From positions 1 to 64,000 of the forward strand of contig JASBRX010000029.1 of the NCBI GenBank assembly GCA_030149245.1: a stretch of DNA of 64,000 nucleotides. Reading direction: 5' to 3'. Both the position numbers and the translations under genes were made by a program. Positions 1 through 7,870 of this stretch are shown here, one piece after another (the stretch's first letter is position 1; each line of letters opens with the position of its first letter). The stretch is from Sphingomonas bacterium. GTDB lineage: Bacteria; Pseudomonadota; Alphaproteobacteria; Sphingomonadales; Sphingomonadaceae. The notes under the pieces are model-generated. The model did not search any database. It saw only the letters and a list, made by a program, of their open reading frames with translations, and was not told the origin of the DNA.

Positions 1-286
1 ACGAGTTCGAAGTGCAGCATGTTCTTACCTTACTCCCTCTCCCCTTCAGGGGAGAGGGTCGGGGAGAGGGGGAGAGTGATGGGCCTGCGGCCAGGCCCCA
101 AAACCAACCCAAACCCCCAGAGGGGTGAGGGGGAAAGTGGCGTACGCACCTTTCCCCCACTCCCCTTTTGGGTTGCGGTTGGGGAGCGGGGCCTGTCCGC
201 AGGCCCATCACTCTCCCCCTCTCCCCGACCCTCTCCCCTGAAGGGGAGAGGGAGTAAGGTAAGAACATGCTGCACTTCGAACTCGT
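1..286. repeat. Large near-perfect palindrome spanning the atpC start
   Basis: Bases 1 to 286 read as one palindrome centred between 143 and 144: base i pairs with base 287-i. The outer 90 pairs are perfect. A few mismatches lie further in (91/196, 100/187, 118/169, 126/161, 128/159, 138/149, 139/148). The inner part is made of the CCCCTCTCC / GGAGAGGGG repeats common between sphingomonad genes. The outer 20 bases are an inverted copy of the first 20 bases of the atpC coding sequence (267-286). The left arm starts at the window edge, so its full length cannot be seen. It may be a real inverted duplication or an assembly fold-back. Confidence 0.9.
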
Positions 287-521
287 GACCCCCGAAAAGC
301 TGCTCCGCTCGGAGGACGTCCACATGGTGGTGGTCCCCGGCAGCGAGGGCGATTTCGGCGTGCTGGAGGGCCACGCGCCCTTCATGTCGACGATCCGCGA
401 CGGCAATATCGAAATCTACAAGACCGCCGCCAACCAGTCGCCGGAGATCATCCGCGTCGAGAGCGGCTTTGCCGAGGTCAATGAAAAGGGCCTGACGGTC
501 CTCGCCGAAAAGGCGGGCTGA
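267..521 (+). CDS. atpC: F1F0 ATP synthase subunit epsilon (short form)
   Basis: The 84-residue protein has the N-terminal beta-sandwich of the ATP synthase epsilon subunit ([13 protein letters not shown], then [16 protein letters not shown] and [18 protein letters not shown]). This part of the central stalk links gamma to the membrane rotor. It ends directly after the sandwich, whereas the common bacterial form has about 130 residues, so the C-terminal helical domain that can inhibit ATP hydrolysis is absent. Short epsilon subunits are known in alphaproteobacteria. The upstream base run GGGAGTAAGGTAAGAAC carries the ribosome binding site. atpD would be expected just upstream, but the window begins in a palindrome that mirrors this gene's first codons. 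Confidence 0.93.
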   Translation: MLHFELVTPEKLLRSEDVHMVVVPGSEGDFGVLEGHAPFMSTIRDGNIEIYKTAANQSPEIIRVESGFAEVNEKGLTVLAEKAG

Positions 522-543
522 GCCCTTCTCAACCGAACGCGAA

Positions 544-576
544 GGGGCTGCGGAGGCGACTCCGCGGCCCTTTTTA
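544..576 (+). terminator. Rho-independent terminator after atpC
   Basis: A GC-rich stem (GGGCTGCGGA pairing with TCCGCGGCCC, one G-U pair) is followed by TTTTT, 22 bases after the atpC stop codon. It probably ends the atp operon transcript. Confidence 0.85.
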
Positions 577-581
577 TTCTA

Positions 582-739
582 CCCTGCCCCGCAGGGGAGG
601 TGGCAGCGCGTAGCACTGACGGAGGGGCCGCCCCGTAGAGGGCGGAATTTTGCCGAGATGCTTACGGCCGTCTGCGCGGCCGCAACTCCACCACCGCCTA
701 CGGCGGCGGTCCCCCTCCCCTGTTACACAGGGGAGGAAT
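582..739 (+). repeat. Dispersed intergenic repeat, about 165 bp, copy 1
   Basis: The segment opens with CCCCGCAGGGGAGG, passes through GACGGAGGGGCCGCC, GGGCGGAATT, ACGGCCGTCTGCGCGGCCGC and CTCCACCACCGCC, and closes with an inverted copy of the end (CCCCTCCCCTGTTACACAGGGGAGG). Related copies occur at 17311-17478 in the same orientation and at 61452-61618 in the opposite one. Its internal hairpins suggest a structured RNA or transcription end signal. No protein coding potential is apparent. Confidence 0.85.
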
Positions 740-749
740 GGGAGAGCCC

Positions 750-1205
750 TCAACCCCGCTGATACTCCATCGCGTTCGCCCAACCCTTGGCCGTCCCGCG
801 CTCGACCTTGAGCGCATTGCCGGTGCGGGTGAAGCGCAGCCGCGCGACGCCCATCTTGGTCGGCATTTCGAACGTGATGCTCTGCGCATCGCGGGCGATT
901 TCGGTGAACCGGCTCGACGGGATCGACGGAAGCGTGATCTCCAGCACCGCCTTATCGCCCATCGCATCGAACGCCAGCTCCGCCTTCGCGCCCTTCATCG
1001 CCTCGCTCGTCCCCTCCTCGCTGCACGAAATGCCCAACTTGGTCTGGTCGCAGCGCATTTCGAGACCATTGCCGCGCCAGGTTCCGCCGAGCCAGTCGAG
1101 ATGGCGGTTGGTCACGGCCGCGTCGGCGACGACCGGCGCCGGTGCCGCGGCGAGCCCGGTTGGCGCGGCGAGCATCGTGAACAGCGAGACGAGAAAGGTG
1201 AGCAT
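750..1205 (-). CDS. Small exported protein of unknown function
   Basis: The 151-residue product starts with a signal peptide (MLTFLVSLFTMLAAPTGLAAA). The mature part begins with a HLDWLGGTWRGNG motif and continues as a beta-rich sequence with two cysteines (MRCDQTKLGISCSEE). This W-L-G-G-T-W opening resembles the neighbouring DUF6265-type protein, so both may be small lipocalin-like beta-barrels. The start at 1205 was chosen over the longer open frame because it gives a clean signal peptide and has AGGGG about 8 bases upstream. It runs in the same direction as the gene at 1279-1728, whose stop lies about 70 bases upstream, so the two may be co-transcribed. The function is unknown. Confidence 0.7.
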   Translation of the reverse strand: MLTFLVSLFTMLAAPTGLAAAPAPVVADAAVTNRHLDWLGGTWRGNGLEMRCDQTKLGISCSEEGTSEAMKGAKAELAFDAMGDKAVLEITLPSIPSSRFTEIARDAQSITFEMPTKMGVARLRFTRTGNALKVERGTAKGWANAMEYQRG

Positions 1206-1278
1206 GCAGAAACCCCTGTGATCGAACGTCACAGCCCAGCTAGCAGTCCCACCCGCCGCCAACCACGGTCAGGATCGG

Positions 1279-1728
1279 TCAGCGCACCCGATTGAAGGTC
1301 CAGCGCATCGCCTTGCTGCCATCCGCCAGCGAGATTTCGGCGGTCAGTACGTCGCCCGTGCGGCGATAGTGGATGCGCTGGGGATAATCATGCGCCGCGT
1401 TGACGAAGGTTACCCCCTCCCCGCCCGGCACCGCGCGAAACGCCACCGGCGGCTTGCCCCCGGGCTGGGGCAGATACACCGCGGTGTCGCCCTCGATCGC
1501 GATCCGCAGGAATTCGAACGCGACCGTCGTCCCGCCTTTCACCGTCTGCGACGTGCCGAGCATCGTCCCGCCCGCCGCCTGCTGCCACGTCTCACAGGTC
1601 TGGCCGCGCGGTCCGTCCGCGCCGCACCAGCGGCCGGCGAGCCAATCGGGCAGCGCGACGCCCCCGCCCGATCCCGTCGCCGTCAGCGGCATTGCCAACG
1701 CCGCCATCACCAATGTCATCCGGATCAT
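1279..1728 (-). CDS. DUF6265-type exported protein
   Basis: The 149-residue protein has a short signal sequence (MIRMTLVMAALAMPLTATG). It then shows the pattern of the DUF6265 family: LPDWLAGRWCG, GGTMLGTSQTVKGG, FEFLRIAIEGDTAVYLPQPGG and FVNAAHDYPQRIHYRR. The family is predicted to be a small beta-barrel of unknown function. AGGGAGGC lies just ahead of the start at 1728, which supports this start over the longer open frame. It is divergent from the AraC-type regulator at 1813, with an 84-base gap that probably holds both promoters. Confidence 0.75.
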   Translation of the reverse strand: MIRMTLVMAALAMPLTATGSGGGVALPDWLAGRWCGADGPRGQTCETWQQAAGGTMLGTSQTVKGGTTVAFEFLRIAIEGDTAVYLPQPGGKPPVAFRAVPGGEGVTFVNAAHDYPQRIHYRRTGDVLTAEISLADGSKAMRWTFNRVR

Positions 1729-1812
1729 GCCAGCCTCCCTATCGTCCCGCCCTTGCCATAGCCGCGCCGCAACCCGCTGGCTTGAACCGATGCGACATGC
1801 GAGGTTCCACCG

Positions 1813-2559
1813 ATGGACTATTGCGAGACCCCGCCCCCGCCCAATCTCGAAGGCTTCGTCGCCGCGATCTGGACGCTGGACGTTGGCGGCAAGCCCGACC
1901 ATTGGGTCGAGCATCGGGCCGTCCCCGATGGCTGTATCGAGCTGATCCGCCGCCATGCCGGCCGGTCGATCTGGCGCACCGAGCAGCCGCCCCTGTTCGT
2001 CACCGGCCTCGCGCTACGCCCCGCCGCGCTGCGTTTCAGCGGCGACGCGCGCTTCACCGGCATCCGCCTGTGGCCCTGGGGCTGGCATGCGCTGGGCGGC
2101 GCACGCTGCGCCGATTTCGCCGATAGCTGGCGACCCGTGGTGGAGGACGGCCCGCTTGCAGCGCTGCTCACGGACGACGGCGCGCAGTTGCCCGAGCTGA
2201 GCGCTGCCTGTGATGGGCAGCCGCACAGCCCGATCGACCCGATCCGCGCCGTCGACAGCGTCGCCGCACTGGCATGCGCAACTAGCCTGTCACCCCGCCA
2301 GCTCCAGCGTATCTTCGCGCGCGAGACCGGCATGCCGCCACGCAGCTATCTGCGCCTGCTCCGCTTTCGGGACGCGGTGGCGGGCGTTCAGGGCGAAGAA
2401 TCCCGGCTCGCCGAGACGGCCGCCGCATCGGGCTATGCCGATCAGGCACACATGACCCGCGAGTTTCGCGCGTTGGGCGGGCTTTCTCCTGGCGCTGCAC
2501 GCCGCCGTACTACCGGTCCCTTCGTCGCGTCGCGCGACGAACCGATGCTGGATGGTTAG
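1813..2559 (+). CDS. AraC-family transcriptional regulator
   Basis: The 248-residue protein has an N-terminal effector-type domain with the PDGCIELIRR motif seen in AraC regulators carrying a DUF6597-like domain. A C-terminal AraC DNA-binding domain occupies about residues 145-240: the first helix-turn-helix includes ATSLSPRQLQRIFARETG, the second AETAAASGYADQAHMTREF. Such proteins usually activate nearby genes in response to a small ligand. It is divergent from the two small exported protein genes at 750-1728, which are likely targets. The ligand cannot be predicted. Confidence 0.85.
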   Translation: MDYCETPPPPNLEGFVAAIWTLDVGGKPDHWVEHRAVPDGCIELIRRHAGRSIWRTEQPPLFVTGLALRPAALRFSGDARFTGIRLWPWGWHALGGARCADFADSWRPVVEDGPLAALLTDDGAQLPELSAACDGQPHSPIDPIRAVDSVAALACATSLSPRQLQRIFARETGMPPRSYLRLLRFRDAVAGVQGEESRLAETAAASGYADQAHMTREFRALGGLSPGAARRRTTGPFVASRDEPMLDG

Positions 2560-2617
2560 GAACTTGTAAAACCTTGGCGGTTATCCCCGTGCCGACAGCG
2601 GATAGCGGGGAGCCGAG

Positions 2618-4165
2618 GTGAGCGCATTTGGACGTCGTAGCGGACCGGGAGCTGGGTCGGGACGCCCTGCCTTCGGCGTTGCGCGCCCGATGCAGGGCGG
2701 CGGCACCGCGCGCGCAAGCGAACCGATGGGCGGCGAACAGTTTCCGCCGCTCCACGATGTTCCCCTTCCCGGTGCATCGCAGATGCCGCCCGAGCCGGTC
2801 TCCGGCGGCGGCATGGCAGCGCAGAACACGAGCGAGGCGATGCAACGGCTCGCCGACCGCCAGGCCGCGACCGGGGAACCGAGCAGCTCGCGCATCGAGG
2901 GATTCGAAGCCTCGATTCACCGCATCAAGGAACAGGTGCTTCCGCGCCTGCTCGAACGCGTTGATCCAGAAGCCGCGGCCACGCTCAACAAGGACGAGCT
3001 GGCCGAGGAATTCCGACCGATCATCGGCGAGGTGCTGGCGGAGCTCAAACTCACCCTCAACCGCCGCGAACAGTTCGCGCTGGAAAAGGTGCTGGTCGAC
3101 GAACTGCTCGGCCTCGGTCCGCTCGAAGAATTGCTGTCGGACAGCTCGATCAGCGACATCATGGTCAACGGCCCCGAGCAGACGTTCGTGGAGCGCAAGG
3201 GCAAGCTCGAACTCGCCAATATCCAGTTTCGCGACGAAGAGCATCTGTTCCAGATCGCGCAGCGCATCTGCAACTCGGTCGGCCGCCGCGTCGACCAGAC
3301 CACCCCGCTCGCCGACGCCCGCCTCAAGGACGGCAGCCGCGTCAACGTGATCGTGCCGCCGCTGTCCTTGCGCGGCACCGCCATCTCGATCCGTAAATTC
3401 TCCGACAAGCCGATCACGCTCGACATGATGGCGGGCTTTGGCTCGATGTCGACCAAGATGGCGACGATGCTGAAGATCGCCGGCGCCAGCCGCTTCAACA
3501 TCGTCATCTCGGGCGGCACCGGTTCGGGCAAAACCACGATGCTCAACGCCCTGTCGAAGATGATCGACCCGGGCGAACGCGTGCTGACGATCGAGGACGC
3601 GGCGGAACTGCGTCTGCAACAGCCGCACTGGTTGCCCCTCGAAACCCGCCCGCCCAACCTGGAGGGTCAGGGTGAGATCACGATCCGCGATCTGGTCAAG
3701 AACGCGCTGCGTATGCGTCCGGACCGCATCATCTTGGGCGAAATTCGCGGACCCGAATGTTTCGACCTGTTGTCGGCGATGAACACCGGCCATGACGGGT
3801 CGATGTGTACGCTCCACTCCAACTCCCCGCGCGAGTGCCTGGGGCGTATGGAGAACATGGTGCTGATGGGCGACATCAAGATCCCGAAGGAAGCGATCAG
3901 CCGCCAGATCGCCGACTCGGTCGACCTGATCGTCCAGGTGAAGCGCCTGCGCGACGGTAGCCGCCGCGTCACCAACATCACCGAGGTGATCGGGATGGAA
4001 GGCCCCGTCATCGTGACCCAGGAGCTGTTCAAGTTCGAATATCTCGACGAGAGCGCCGACGGCAAGATCATCGGCGAGTATCGCTCGATGGGCCTGCGCC
4101 CATACACGCTTGAAAAGGCGCGCTCGTTCGGCTTCGACCATGCGCTGCTGGAAGCGTGCCTGTAA
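2618..4165 (+). CDS. cpaF: CpaF/TadA-type secretion ATPase
   Basis: The 515-residue protein is a hexameric ATPase of the type II/IV secretion superfamily, CpaF/TadA branch, which powers assembly of Tad/Flp pili at the inner membrane. It shows a Walker A motif GGTGSGKTT (299-307), an Asp box LTIEDAAELRL (323-333), a Walker B segment RIILGEIRG (370-378) and a His box TGHDGSMCTLHSNS (390-403). The first 90 residues are a low-complexity Gly/Pro/Ala tail. The start is GTG at 2618 behind GGGGAGCCGAG. No other Tad/Cpa gene (cpaB, C, E, tadB, tadC, flp) is in the window, so it looks like an orphan or a detached member. Confidence 0.93.
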   Translation: MSAFGRRSGPGAGSGRPAFGVARPMQGGGTARASEPMGGEQFPPLHDVPLPGASQMPPEPVSGGGMAAQNTSEAMQRLADRQAATGEPSSSRIEGFEASIHRIKEQVLPRLLERVDPEAAATLNKDELAEEFRPIIGEVLAELKLTLNRREQFALEKVLVDELLGLGPLEELLSDSSISDIMVNGPEQTFVERKGKLELANIQFRDEEHLFQIAQRICNSVGRRVDQTTPLADARLKDGSRVNVIVPPLSLRGTAISIRKFSDKPITLDMMAGFGSMSTKMATMLKIAGASRFNIVISGGTGSGKTTMLNALSKMIDPGERVLTIEDAAELRLQQPHWLPLETRPPNLEGQGEITIRDLVKNALRMRPDRIILGEIRGPECFDLLSAMNTGHDGSMCTLHSNSPRECLGRMENMVLMGDIKIPKEAISRQIADSVDLIVQVKRLRDGSRRVTNITEVIGMEGPVIVTQELFKFEYLDESADGKIIGEYRSMGLRPYTLEKARSFGFDHALLEACL

Positions 4166-4244
4166 ACACGCCGCGCCGCTTACTCCCTCAACGGGACATT
4201 AACCACGACCGCAACTGCTGGCGCTCCGTCGCTTCGATCCTAGC

Positions 4245-5423
4245 ATGGGCCGGATGGAGTTCCGCGCGCCCATGATCCTGCTCGCCACCCTGCTGGGCCT
4301 AACCGCCCCGGTCGAGCGCGTCGCGGCAGCACCCGCCGTGCTGCATCTTGCGCCGGACAGCGACACGCGCTGGGTCAGTTTCGAGCTGACGCCGGGCAAT
4401 CAGATTCGCTTTCGCACCCTGCTCAACGGGCGCTGGGTCGATGCCCTGCTCGACACCGGCGTCACCGACAGCGCGGTCACCGCCCGCTTTGCCCGCAGTG
4501 CCGGATTGAAGCCGCTGGTCAGCGGGCGTGCCGACGCGATCGGCGGCAGCGTCGCGTTGTCCTGGACCGGCATCGACCGGGTCGAGGTCGGCGGGCTGGT
4601 CCGCACCGGCGGGCGGGTCGCGATCATCGACGCCGATCCGCGCGTGACGGGCAATGCGCCGGTCGACCTGTTTGTCGGCTCCGACCTGCTCGCCGGCCAT
4701 GCGCTGGAGATCGATTACGACGCCCAGCGCTTTCGCCTGTTGCCGAGCGGGCGGCTGCCGTTTCGCGGCGTCACCCTGCCGCTGCGCCTCGCCGACCGGT
4801 CGGGCCTGTATCTCAGCGAACTGGGTCTGGGCGGTCGCAATCTTCGCCCGGTGATCGTCGATACCGGCGATGGCGGCATGGTCAGCCTGACCCGCAGCGT
4901 GTGGCGGGCCAGCGCCCCCGACTCCGTTCGCACGACCACGGCGATCGCCTGGGGCCTGGGCGGGGTGGTCGAGAATGAGATAGCAGTCCTTCCTGCGTTG
5001 CGCATCGGCGGCCTTGCAGCCGAGGTCGAACTGCGGGTCGAGGCCGATACCGGCTTTTCCGCGCGCAAAGGTGCGGCAGGCCGAATCGGCGGCGGGCTGT
5101 TGCGTCGCCACCGCGTGCTGCTCGATCCGCGTGCGGGGCGGATGGTGCTGGCGAGCGGTGCGCGCGCCGACTGGCCGGTCACGCGTTCGACCAGCGGCCT
5201 GATGGTCGCGCCCGACGGGGATCGCCTGCGCGTGATCCATGTCATGCGCGATAGCCCGGCGGCAGCAACCGGCTGGCGCGCGGGGACGCTGATCTGCGCG
5301 GTGGACGGCGCGCCGGTCGCCAGCGCCGCGCGCGACTGGGCCATCGGCACCCCCGGCCGCCGCGTCCGCCTGACCCTGTGCGACGGGAACGAACGGACGT
5401 TGACCCTCGCCAGCTTCTACTGA
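4245..5423 (+). CDS. Double-DTG retropepsin-like aspartic protease with PDZ domain
   Basis: The 392-residue protein has a probable signal peptide (about residues 8-29) and two copies of a retropepsin-like half: VDALLDTGVTDSAV with DTG at 70-72 and PVIVDTGDGGMVSL with DTG at 206-208. A C-terminal PDZ-like domain (RVIHVMRDSPAAATGWRAG to the end) resembles that of DegP/HtrA and Ctp proteases. This suggests a periplasmic aspartic peptidase whose two halves form the active site in one chain and whose PDZ domain binds substrate tails. ATG codons at 4245, 4254 and 4272 are all possible starts; the last would give the most compact signal peptide. It follows cpaF by 79 bases, and no functional link is evident. 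Confidence 0.75.
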   Translation: MGRMEFRAPMILLATLLGLTAPVERVAAAPAVLHLAPDSDTRWVSFELTPGNQIRFRTLLNGRWVDALLDTGVTDSAVTARFARSAGLKPLVSGRADAIGGSVALSWTGIDRVEVGGLVRTGGRVAIIDADPRVTGNAPVDLFVGSDLLAGHALEIDYDAQRFRLLPSGRLPFRGVTLPLRLADRSGLYLSELGLGGRNLRPVIVDTGDGGMVSLTRSVWRASAPDSVRTTTAIAWGLGGVVENEIAVLPALRIGGLAAEVELRVEADTGFSARKGAAGRIGGGLLRRHRVLLDPRAGRMVLASGARADWPVTRSTSGLMVAPDGDRLRVIHVMRDSPAAATGWRAGTLICAVDGAPVASAARDWAIGTPGRRVRLTLCDGNERTLTLASFY

Positions 5424-5424
5424 G

Positions 5425-5613
5425 TCACACGCCCTTCAGCGCCAGCGCCGCCCCGACAATGGCGAGCAGCAACGCCATCACCTGAATGAAGGTCCACGGC
5501 ACCCAGCCGACCCGGTTAAGATCGGCACGCTTGCCGCGTCGCCACTCCGCGACCCCGCTAACGCCGACCAGCGCGACCATCGCGCCTACTCCGATCCACA
5601 ACGGCCCTTGCAT
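5425..5613 (-). CDS. Small two-helix membrane protein, unknown
   Basis: The 62-residue protein has two hydrophobic segments (WIGVGAMVALVGVSGVAEW and FIQVMALLLAIVGAALAL) joined by a basic loop RRGKRADLNRVGW. It is probably an inner-membrane protein with no recognised family. The start at 5613 is supported by AGGA five to eight bases upstream; the longer open frame is arginine-rich and not credible. Its stop is one base from the stop of the convergent protease gene. Confidence 0.6.
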   Translation of the reverse strand: MQGPLWIGVGAMVALVGVSGVAEWRRGKRADLNRVGWVPWTFIQVMALLLAIVGAALALKGV

Positions 5614-5663
5614 CGTCCTGCGCCCCACTCCACACCACGCGCCAGAACAGAGAGGAGCCGACC

Positions 5664-6494
5664 ATGCGCTACACCCTGCCCGCCATCGCCCTGTCCGCCG
5701 TCGCATTGACCGCAGTCGCCGCCATCGGCGCGCCCCAGATGGGCAAGCCAAGTGCCGATTTGAAGGCGGCGGTCGCTGCCTCCACCCGCACCCCCACCAA
5801 TGTTGCCCGCGACAAATACCGCAACCCGGCCGAAACGCTCGCCTTTTTCGGGGTGAAGCCGTCGCACACCGTGGTCGAACTGTGGCCGGGCGGTGGCTGG
5901 TACACCGAAATCCTTGCCCCCTATGTCAAAAAGGGCGGCGGCACGCTCTACGCTGCGGCGCCGTGGCCGAATGGCGTCAAGGGCACCCAGACGCTCCAGG
6001 CGAAGGACGCGGACCTCTATGGCGCCATCAAGCTCGCCGCCTTCCCCGCCGCCGAGGGCGCGCCTGCGGTCCCGGCCGGCAGCGCCGATGTCGTCCTGAC
6101 CTTCCGCAACGTGCATAACTGGAAGATGGGGACCACCGACCGTAGCGCCGAGGCGTTCAAGCAGATTTTCGCGATGCTCAAGCCCGGCGGCACGCTCGGC
6201 ATCGTCGATCACCGCCTGCCCGAATCGGCGGACGCGGCACGAGAGAAGACGAGCGGCTATGTGAAGGTTTCGACCGTGCGCAAGCTGGCCGAGGAAGCGG
6301 GCTTCAAGTTCGTCGCCGCGTCAGAGGTCAACGCCAATCCCAAGGATACGGCGGACTGGGAAAATGGCGTCTGGACGCTGCCGCCGGTGCTGCGCCTCAA
6401 GGACGTCGATCGCGCCAAATATGAAGCGATCGGCGAGAGCGACCGCATGACCCTCAAATTCCGCAAGCCCAATCCGAGCGTGCGGGGCGGGTAA
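5664..6494 (+). CDS. Exported class I methyltransferase-fold protein (COG4798-like)
   Basis: The 276-residue protein begins with a clear signal peptide (MRYTLPAIALSAVALTAVAAIGA). A Rossmann-type methyltransferase fold follows, with the motif I variant VVELWPGGGWYTEI and later motifs (DVVLTFRNVHNW, FAMLKPGGTLGIVDH). This matches the predicted methyltransferase group COG4798. The leader is odd because SAM is a cytoplasmic cofactor. The protein may be membrane-tethered facing inward, bind another ligand outside, or act on an exported cofactor. GAGGAGC precedes the ATG by 5 bases. The gene is monocistronic by position. Confidence 0.8.
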   Translation: MRYTLPAIALSAVALTAVAAIGAPQMGKPSADLKAAVAASTRTPTNVARDKYRNPAETLAFFGVKPSHTVVELWPGGGWYTEILAPYVKKGGGTLYAAAPWPNGVKGTQTLQAKDADLYGAIKLAAFPAAEGAPAVPAGSADVVLTFRNVHNWKMGTTDRSAEAFKQIFAMLKPGGTLGIVDHRLPESADAAREKTSGYVKVSTVRKLAEEAGFKFVAASEVNANPKDTADWENGVWTLPPVLRLKDVDRAKYEAIGESDRMTLKFRKPNPSVRGG

Positions 6495-6530
6495 TCCAGG
6501 TCGGGGGCGGCCCGCGCCGCCCCCGCCACC

Positions 6531-7826
6531 TCATTGCTTATGCACCACCCCGGCGCGCATCACGAAGCCGACCGATTTGAGCACGCGCACATCCTTCAGC
6601 GGATCGCCGCTGACCGCGATGATGTCGGCGCTCTTGCCCGGCTCGATGCTGCCCACCTCCTTGGACAGACCCAGCAGGTCGGCGGCGTTGGTGGTCGCAG
6701 CGACAATCGCCTGCATCGGCGTCATGCCATGCTTGACCAGCAGCTCGAACTCGTCGGCATTGCGGCCATGCTTGGACACCCCGGCATCGGTGCCAAACGC
6801 AATTTTTACGCCCGCCGGCACCGCCTTTTCCAGCGCCTTGCCGGTGATGCCGATGCGCCAGTCAATCTTCGCGCGGACCGCTGGCGGATAGGCGTTCGGG
6901 TCCTTCGCAATCCGCTCCAGATAGCCATTCACCGTCGATAGCGTCGGGACGTAATAGGCCCCGGTCTTCTTGAACAGCGCGATCGCCTCGTCATCCATCA
7001 GCGTGCCGTGCTCGACCGAATCCGCGCCCATCTTCAGCGCCAGGGTGATGCCGTCCGCGCCGTGCGCATGGACCGCGACCTTCTTGCCATAGAGGCGTGC
7101 GGTCTCGACGATCGCGCGCGCCTCATCGTCGAACATCTGCTTGCCCAGCCCCGCCCCGATGCGGCTGTTGACCCCGCCGGTGGTTGCGATCTTGATCACG
7201 TCCGCGCCGCGCGCGACCTGATTGCGCACCGCCTTGCGGCACGCGTCCGGCCCGTCGCACAGATTTTCGGTGCTGATTGCCGGGTGAAGATCCTCGACCA
7301 CGCCCAGCCGCCGGTCCATATGGCCCGATGTCGTGGAGATCGATCGCCCGGCATCGACGATCCGCGGCCCATCGGTCCAGCCGCGCGCGATCGCCTCCCG
7401 CAGCGCCAGCGTTGCGCCGTCATCGCCCAGATTGCGCACCGTGGTGAAGCCGGCCAGCAGCGTCTTGCGCGCATTCCACTGGGCCTCGAACGCGCCCAGT
7501 TCCTTGCTTTCGGTAAAGCCCGCCAGCAACCCTTCCTGCCCCGCGCGATCCGACCCCAGATGCACATGGCTGTCGATCAGTCCCGGCAGCACCGTCTTAT
7601 CCTTGAGGTCGATCACCGGCGCCTCGCCCAGCGGCATGACATGGCCGTCATAGACGCCGACGATCACCCCGCCGCGCACCGCGATCGTGCTCGCCCCGCG
7701 CGGTGCCTGTCCGGGCCGGTCGAGCAGCGCACCGGCGTGGATGTAGCGATCGACCTGAGCCGGCCCCTGCGCGAGCGCCGACCCGGCGAGCAGGCCCGCC
7801 GCGGCAATGGCGATCAAGGATTTCAT
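6531..7826 (-). CDS. Exported metal-dependent amidohydrolase
   Basis: The 431-residue protein carries a signal peptide (about residues 1-19, cleavage near ALA-QG). It has the full metal site of the amidohydrolase superfamily: HVH (87-89), the bridging lysine in VIKIATTGG (K212), HAH (253-255), VEHG (H273) and FGTDAG (D347). It belongs to the imidazolonepropionase-like/Xaa-Pro dipeptidase-type branch (COG1228), which often hydrolyses dipeptides or cyclic amides in the periplasm. It lies 44 bases downstream of phaR on the same strand and may be read from the same transcript. An 8-bp hairpin at 7834-7856 covers part of its ribosome binding site. Confidence 0.88.
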   Translation of the reverse strand: MKSLIAIAAAGLLAGSALAQGPAQVDRYIHAGALLDRPGQAPRGASTIAVRGGVIVGVYDGHVMPLGEAPVIDLKDKTVLPGLIDSHVHLGSDRAGQEGLLAGFTESKELGAFEAQWNARKTLLAGFTTVRNLGDDGATLALREAIARGWTDGPRIVDAGRSISTTSGHMDRRLGVVEDLHPAISTENLCDGPDACRKAVRNQVARGADVIKIATTGGVNSRIGAGLGKQMFDDEARAIVETARLYGKKVAVHAHGADGITLALKMGADSVEHGTLMDDEAIALFKKTGAYYVPTLSTVNGYLERIAKDPNAYPPAVRAKIDWRIGITGKALEKAVPAGVKIAFGTDAGVSKHGRNADEFELLVKHGMTPMQAIVAATTNAADLLGLSKEVGSIEPGKSADIIAVSGDPLKDVRVLKSVGFVMRAGVVHKQ

Positions 7827-7833
7827 GCACTTT

Positions 7834-7856
7834 CCCCATTCAAAACGCGAATGGGG
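7834..7856 (-). promoter_or_regulatory. Hairpin masking the amidohydrolase ribosome binding site
   Basis: CCCCATTC and GAATGGGG form a perfect 8-bp stem with a 7-base loop. In the minus-strand RNA the 3' arm contains the GGGG of the likely Shine-Dalgarno sequence, 8 bases before the ATG at 7826. Translation could therefore depend on opening of this stem. Confidence 0.55.
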
Positions 7857-7870
7857 CGAGGCTATTGCGC

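Noticed and set aside
30..374. A 114-residue minus-strand frame across the atpC start
   Set aside because: It is made of the palindromic repeat and the antisense of atpC, without independent evidence.
2510..4141. A 543-residue minus-strand frame opposite cpaF
   Set aside because: No recognisable motifs; it mirrors the coding bias of cpaF.
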